64,000 bases of DNA, from contig JAKGHH010000001.1 of assembly GCA_022828595.1 (NCBI GenBank), positions 213,619,511 through 213,683,510 on the forward strand. The letters run 5' to 3'. The position numbers and the translations under genes were made by a program. The notes below the pieces were generated by a model, which saw only the letters and a program-made list of their open reading frames with translations, searched no databases and had not been told where the DNA came from. This DNA is from Nelumbo lutea (taxonomy: Eukaryota; Streptophyta; Magnoliopsida; Proteales; Nelumbonaceae). This document shows, in pieces, positions 59,094 to 64,000 of this stretch. Positions within the stretch are counted from its first letter, which is position 1, and each line of letters begins with the position of its first letter.

Positions 59094-62000
59094 CCCAAAA
59101 GAGGACACAGAATGAAGCGGAGAGTTGAGAAGCTTACACCGAAGATTGCACCAGCTTCCTTATAGTAAAGCCGTGAGAGCTTCCACAGCTTGCCTGCAAA
59201 TCGAGCATTCTCCGTTCCTGCCCAGAGGAACCAAAGATATTACTCCACAACCGGCAAAGTTATATTCCAAAAGTGTTAAAATATAGGAATGCAGACATTC
59301 TACAACAATCACATGCCTGTGCCGCTTCCGAATCCGTATCACTTCCGAATCTCCTTTCCGTACCCACGCCATTCACCTGTCAAGAATATCTAATCAGAAA
59401 CAGGTGGAGAAATAAAAAGTCTAAGAGTGAATAAAGAGGTTAAAGTTGCTCATTCTGGACTCCAGCGTAAGAGAGGCTTTGGCTGATCACTGCTGCAATT
59501 CGAACGTTTGAATCATCTCCGCCGATGCAATCTCCTGAAAGTGGCAATGCGTGAATGTGTCAGTCATGAGGATTATTAATAAATTAATTAAAGTTACAAG
59601 CAAAACAACAGCAATTGAGCAGTTAGTAACCCACACACCCACGACAACATCAAGTCATTTATCCCACGGAATTAAAAGGAAACGGAACTGAAGAAAGCTT
59701 GGGATGTTTCCTATACTTTCATTGATATCGAAAACCGGGAACGTAGCAAAGCCTCGAGCAATCTAAACTACGCATGTAACCAAAGCAAAATAGTAACCCA
59801 CACACCCAAACGAGAACTCCGGATGAAGTTGAGAATTGAGAAGCTTACACCGAAGAGTTGATCGGCTTCGTTATAGTATTGCCGCGAGAGGTTGCGCATC
59901 TTGCCCGCAAGTCGAGCATTCTCCGTGCCTGCACCCATAAGAACCAAGGATATTATGGTCACCTCCACAACTGGCAAGCCATATATTCCAAAAATGTTCA
60001 AATTTAGGGATGCGGACATTCTACAACGAGCGCATACCCATGCCGCTTCCGAAACCGTTTCACTTCCGAGCCTTCTTTCTGCGCCCACGCCATTCACCTG
60101 CGAAAAATATCTAATTAGAAATAGGTGGAAAGAAAAAAGTTTACGAGTGTATACAGAAGAAATGGGTTAGAGTGGCCCATTCTGGACTCCAGCGTATGCG
60201 ACGCCGTGGCTGTTCATTGTTACAATTCGAACGCTTGAATCGGCTCCGCGGATGCAATTTCCTGGAAGCGGCAATGCATGAAAATGTCGGTGATGAGGAT
60301 TATTAACAAATTCAGAAAAATAACAAGCACAACAATGGTAATAGAGCAATTATTAACCCACACACCCACAAGAAACATCCATTCAGTTATCCTACGGAGT
60401 CAAAAGAAAACAAAACTGAATTAAGCACGGGAAGTTTCCTATACTTACATTGATATCGAAACCGGGAACAATGGTAAGGCACAGGAGCTAGTACGCCGAT
60501 CGCCAAAAGTAGCAACGCCTCGAGAATTCAAAAACTACGCATATAACCAATCAAATTTAGTAACCCATACATCCAAACAAGAACACCAAATGAAGCTGAG
60601 AATTAAGAAGCTTACACCGAGGAGTTGATCAGCTTCCTTACAGTTTCTTCGCGAGAGGTTGCGTATCTTGCCCGTGAGTCGGGCATTCTTCGTGCCTGCT
60701 CCCATAAGACCCAAGGATATTATAGCCACTGCCACGACCGGCAAACCTTGTCTTCCGAAAATGATATAATTTAGGTATGCAGACATTGTACGAAAAACAC
60801 ATACCTGCGCAGCTTCCGCATCCGTATCCCTTCCGAGTCTCCTTTGCGCTCACGCCCTACACCTGTCAATAATATCAAATCAGAAACAGGTGGACAAGGA
60901 ATAGTTTAGAAGTGAATATAGAAAAAATGGGTTAGAGTGGCTTATTTTGGACTCCAGCGTATGCAAAGCCTCGGCGGACTGCTACTCAAATTCGAACGCT
61001 TGAATCAGCTCCCACGACGCAGTCTCATTGGAGTGGCAATGCCTGTAGAAGCCAAGGGGAGTATTAGAAAATTGAAAAACGTTACAAGCACAAAAACGGC
61101 AATAAAGCAACATAAGCCCTTATAAAAAGTTTAAACAGATACAAGCGATGTTGGCTTACACTATCGCAGCCATTATGACACGGCAGTTGACAATGCGAAC
61201 CCATTAGAACGTTCCTGCAATGACACGGCAGAAATTGCATTAGCAGAATCTATTAATTCGTGCGAATCCAAAATCAACTTCGCAGGACAACATCATATGC
61301 TTCAATAACAAAGGTACGAACAACGAGTGCGGTATTGAAAGGTCCTTACCTCGAAGTACAGGTCCGAAGGGAGAAGAAAAAGGGATACCAACCCCGCTGC
61401 AGCACAATCGCTCTCATCGTTCGTGTTCTTGAAGGGGCTGTCAACGCTTCGGGTCCACCCGACTGGCCCGAGTAGACCCAACCATTTATAAAGGATCCGG
61501 TTCCATGATTATGTTGAAATAAATGATTGGGTCGGTTTCGGTTCTCGCCCCTCCCGAATCGATTCATTCCCAAAACCGATTATTTTGTTAGCCTCATATG
61601 TTATTTCCTTCCTTTTCTTATAATTTTTCTCTTATCATAAGTTTAAAGTGTCGAATCTGATAGATAGATAAATAAAGGTGTTTAACGTTTTAACATATAA
61701 GTAACTTACTATTTTTCTATCAATTTTATTAACGATATATGATTAAAGTTTAAATTTTAGTTCGCGATTTAAATAAGAAAAGTGGTCTTTTTAGCTTAAA
61801 TGGTTTTGTTTCAAACCTATGTTATTGTTTCAACGTGTATTTTAGGTTAAAATGGACGGTTTTGGGTCTAAGATTTTGTCCCAATTAATGATCTGTTCGG
61901 GAGTGCTTCTACCTAGAACGTACTCGGATCCCACCCGTTGACAGCCCTATCTTGAATGGCAGCCAATTTCCGGTCGAGCCACCACTCAAAGCTTGATGAC

Positions 62001-62201
62001 AAATAGTCAGTCACTTATCTGAAGGAATTAAAAGAAAATGGAAGTCCATTGAGCAAGGGATGTGTCTTGTATACTTACATTGTTATCGGAAACCGGAAAC
62101 AATAGTATGGAGCGATAGTCGGAAAGCCCTCCCCAAAAGTAGCAACGCCTCGAGCAATCCAAACCAACAAATATAACCGGAGCAAATTAGTAAGCCATAC
62201 A
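59094..62201 (-). pseudogene. RPN1: RPN1-like array, higher-order unit IV (3108-bp copy 2)
   Basis: Every block of unit III recurs 3108 bases further on (for example B 59849-59962, A 60038-60097, P1 61353-61433). The only difference I noticed is G at about 58230 against A at about 61338 in the P1 flank. This indicates a very recent tandem duplication, gene-conversion homogenisation, or an assembly artefact. Confidence 0.8.
61434..61948. mobile_element. hAT-like element embedded in array unit IV
   Basis: Copy of 58326-58840, offset exactly 3108 bases. Confidence 0.8.
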
Positions 62202-64000
62202 CCCAAAAGAGGACACAGAATGAAGCGGAGAGTTGAGAAGCTTACACCGAAGATTGCACCAGCTTCCTTATAGTAAAGCCGTGAGAGCTTCCACAGCTTG
62301 CCTGCAAATCGAGCATTCTCCGTTCCTGCCCAGAGGAACCAAAGATATTACTCCACAACCGGCAAAGTTATATTCCAAAAGTGTTAAAATATAGGAATGC
62401 AGACATTCTACAACAATCACATGCCTGTGCCGCTTCCGAATCCGTATCACTTCCGAATCTCCTTTCCGTACCCACGCCATTCACCTGTCAAGAATATCTA
62501 ATCAGAAACAGGTGGAGAAATAAAAAGTCTAAGAGTGAATAAAGAGGTTAAAGTTGCTCATTCTGGACTCCAGCGTAAGAGAGGCTTTGGCTGATCACTG
62601 CTGCAATTCGAACGTTTGAATCATCTCCGCCGATGCAATCTCCTGAAAGTGGCAATGCGTGAATGTGTCAGTCATGAGGATTATTAATAAATTAATTAAA
62701 GTTACAAGCAAAACAACAGCAATTGAGCAGTTAGTAACCCACACACCCACGACAACATCAAGTCATTTATCCCACGGAATTAAAAGGAAACGGAACTGAA
62801 GAAAGCTTGGGATGTTTCCTATACTTTCATTGATATCGAAAACCGGGAACGTAGCAAAGCCTCGAGCAATCTAAACTACGCATGTAACCAAAGCAAAATA
62901 GTAACCCACACACCCAAACGAGAACTCCGGATGAAGTTGAGAATTGAGAAGCTTACACCGAAGAGTTGATCGGCTTCGTTATAGTATTGCCGCGAGAGGT
63001 TGCGCATCTTGCCCGCAAGTCGAGCATTCTCCGTGCCTGCACCCATAAGAACCAAGGATATTATGGTCACCTCCACAACTGGCAAGCCATATATTCCAAA
63101 AATGTTCAAATTTAGGGATGCGGACATTCTACAACGAGCGCATACCCATGCCGCTTCCGAAACCGTTTCACTTCCGAGCCTTCTTTCTGCGCCCACGCCA
63201 TTCACCTGCGAAAAATATCTAATTAGAAATAGGTGGAAAGAAAAAAGTTTACGAGTGTATACAGAAGAAATGGGTTAGAGTGGCCCATTCTGGACTCCAG
63301 CGTATGCGACGCCGTGGCTGTTCATTGTTACAATTCGAACGCTTGAATCGGCTCCGCGGATGCAATTTCCTGGAAGCGGCAATGCATGAAAATGTCGGTG
63401 ATGAGGATTATTAACAAATTCAGAAAAATAACAAGCACAACAATGGTAATAGAGCAATTATTAACCCACACACCCACAAGAAACATCCATTCAGTTATCC
63501 TACGGAGTCAAAAGAAAACAAAACTGAATTAAGCACGGAAGTTTCCTATACTTACATTGATATCGAAACCGGGAACAATGGTAAGGCACAGGAGCTAGTA
63601 CGCCGATCGCCAAAAGTAGCAACGCCTCGAGAATTCAAAAACTACGCATATAACCAATCAAATTTAGTAACCCATACATCCAAACAAGAACACCAAATGA
63701 AGCTGAGAATTAAGAAGCTTACACCGAGGAGTTGATCAGCTTCCTTACAGTTTCTTCGCGAGAGGTTGCGTATCTTGCCCGTGAGTCGGGCATTCTTCGT
63801 GCCTGCTCCCATAAGACCCAAGGATATTATAGCCACTGCCACGACCGGCAAACCTTGTCTTCCGAAAATGATATAATTTAGGTATGCAGACATTGTACGA
63901 AAAACACATACCTGCGCAGCTTCCGCATCCGTATCCCTTCCGAGTCTCCTTTGCGCTCACGCCCTACACCTGTCAATAATATCAAATCAGAAACAGGTGG
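62202..64000 (-). pseudogene. RPN1: RPN1-like array, higher-order unit V (3108-bp copy 3, cut by window end)
   Basis: The first 1.8 kb of the same unit: B 62247-62361, A 62427-62486, Q 62556-62656, B 62957-63070, A 63146-63205, Q 63276-63369, and the type d B and A up to the window end. One G is missing in a three-G run near 63539 relative to units III and IV, the only difference noticed. Confidence 0.78.

Larger units (their letters stand above)
49673..64000 (-). repeat. Two-level tandem array of RPN1-like (26S proteasome subunit) exons
   Basis: On the minus strand, blocks Q-A-B-C recur about every 0.75 kb. A is 60 bases (GAERRLGSDTDSEAAQ), B is 114 bases (VTIISLVLMGAGTKNAR, then GKMRNLSRQYY) and C is about 80 bases (IARGVATFGEGFLTIAPYY). 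A+B+C align without a gap to the RPN1/PSMD2 stretch containing SHDTDSEVA, ISLGLIGAGTNNARIAG, MLRNLS, YYKEA and IAQG..GKGLLTLNPYHS. Q (ADSSVRI..GLAYAGVQNE) matches the earlier proteasome/cyclosome repeat SSVRIGAIMGLGI.YAGSQNE. P2 and P1 resemble, more weakly, the segment just before it (LLGVGIVNCGIKNDCDP and AAASLGMILLWD). The block order is colinear with RPN1, but the region between Q and A is missing. Higher-order units contain sub-repeat types a-b-c-d in fixed order. Alignment with RPN1 is from memory of the family. Confidence 0.78.

Noticed and set aside
49923..64000. Each recurring 60-110-residue frame (for example 56660-56989 minus or 56784-57062 plus) as an independent small protein gene
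   Set aside because: The minus-strand frames read through the intron between the A and B blocks and include its non-homologous sequence; the plus-strand frames are antisense shadows. Only the A, B, C and Q blocks show family similarity.
49673..64000. Assignment of the array exons to RPN2 (PSMD1) instead of RPN1
   Set aside because: Both proteins share proteasome/cyclosome repeats, but DTDSE..ISLGLxGAGTxNAR..RNLS..IAxG..GKGLLTLxPY fits RPN1 without gaps; RPN2 fits only the generic GAG repeat.
49673..64000. CRISPR-like or classic short-motif satellite
   Set aside because: The repeat period is 0.75 kb within 3.1 kb, with exon-like blocks, and the sequence is plant nuclear DNA.
1..64000. tRNA, rRNA or snoRNA genes
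   Set aside because: None recognised; the only tRNA-related sequences are the retroelement primer sites.

Overview
This is nuclear DNA from a flowering plant, probably a dicot or magnoliid; the species cannot be named from sequence alone. It is AT-rich, has introns, and is dominated by degraded LTR retrotransposons (Ty1/copia with the plant initiator-Met primer site TGGTATCAGAGC, and Ty3/gypsy), small non-autonomous DNA transposons, and three diverged copies of a leucine-rich-repeat receptor-like (pseudo)kinase of the BIR1/At5g48380 type. Nothing here is bacterial: no operons, no CRISPR, no tRNA or rRNA that I could recognise.

Layout. 1-1370: Ty3/gypsy reverse transcriptase remnant (minus). 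2088-6529: gag-less, broken copia element (plus). 6541-10229: second copia element (minus) whose gag is fused in frame to the kinase of the first LRR receptor-like gene (RLK1, about 11815-10229). 14790-22095: second LRR gene copy (RLK2), split by a complete 6.2 kb copia insertion (15531-21747, target duplication ATATC) whose own LTR is split by a 1.56 kb TG..CA element, probably a solo LTR (20145-21703, target duplication CATGT). 25110-27285: the best-preserved receptor-like gene (RLK3). 27.3-40.8 kb: mostly AT-rich, gene-poor DNA with two hAT-like elements that have clear 8-bp target duplications (29706-30009 and 31081-31669), a CACTA-like remnant, an RNase H-like fragment and simple repeats. 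40.8-45.8 kb: truncated, mutated duplicate of the midasin gene (MDN1/REA1), minus strand, AAA1 lid through AAA4. 46.4-47.35 kb: copia fragment.

47.87-64 kb: the most striking region. On the minus strand, small exons resembling parts of the 26S proteasome base subunit RPN1 (PSMD2) are amplified into a two-level tandem array. A sub-repeat of about 0.75 kb carries exons I call Q-A-B-C. Three or four of these, of types a-b-c-d in constant order, make a higher-order unit that ends with two further exon-like blocks (P2, P1) and an embedded hAT-like element. The last part consists of 3108-bp higher-order copies in direct tandem that are almost identical; the window ends inside the third. Many sub-repeats carry frameshifts or mutated splice sites, so a pseudogene satellite is the conservative reading, although several units keep open A and B exons with GT-AG borders.

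The genes do not form a pathway. The window records local duplication of immune-receptor genes and of fragments of two housekeeping genes, repeatedly invaded by transposable elements.
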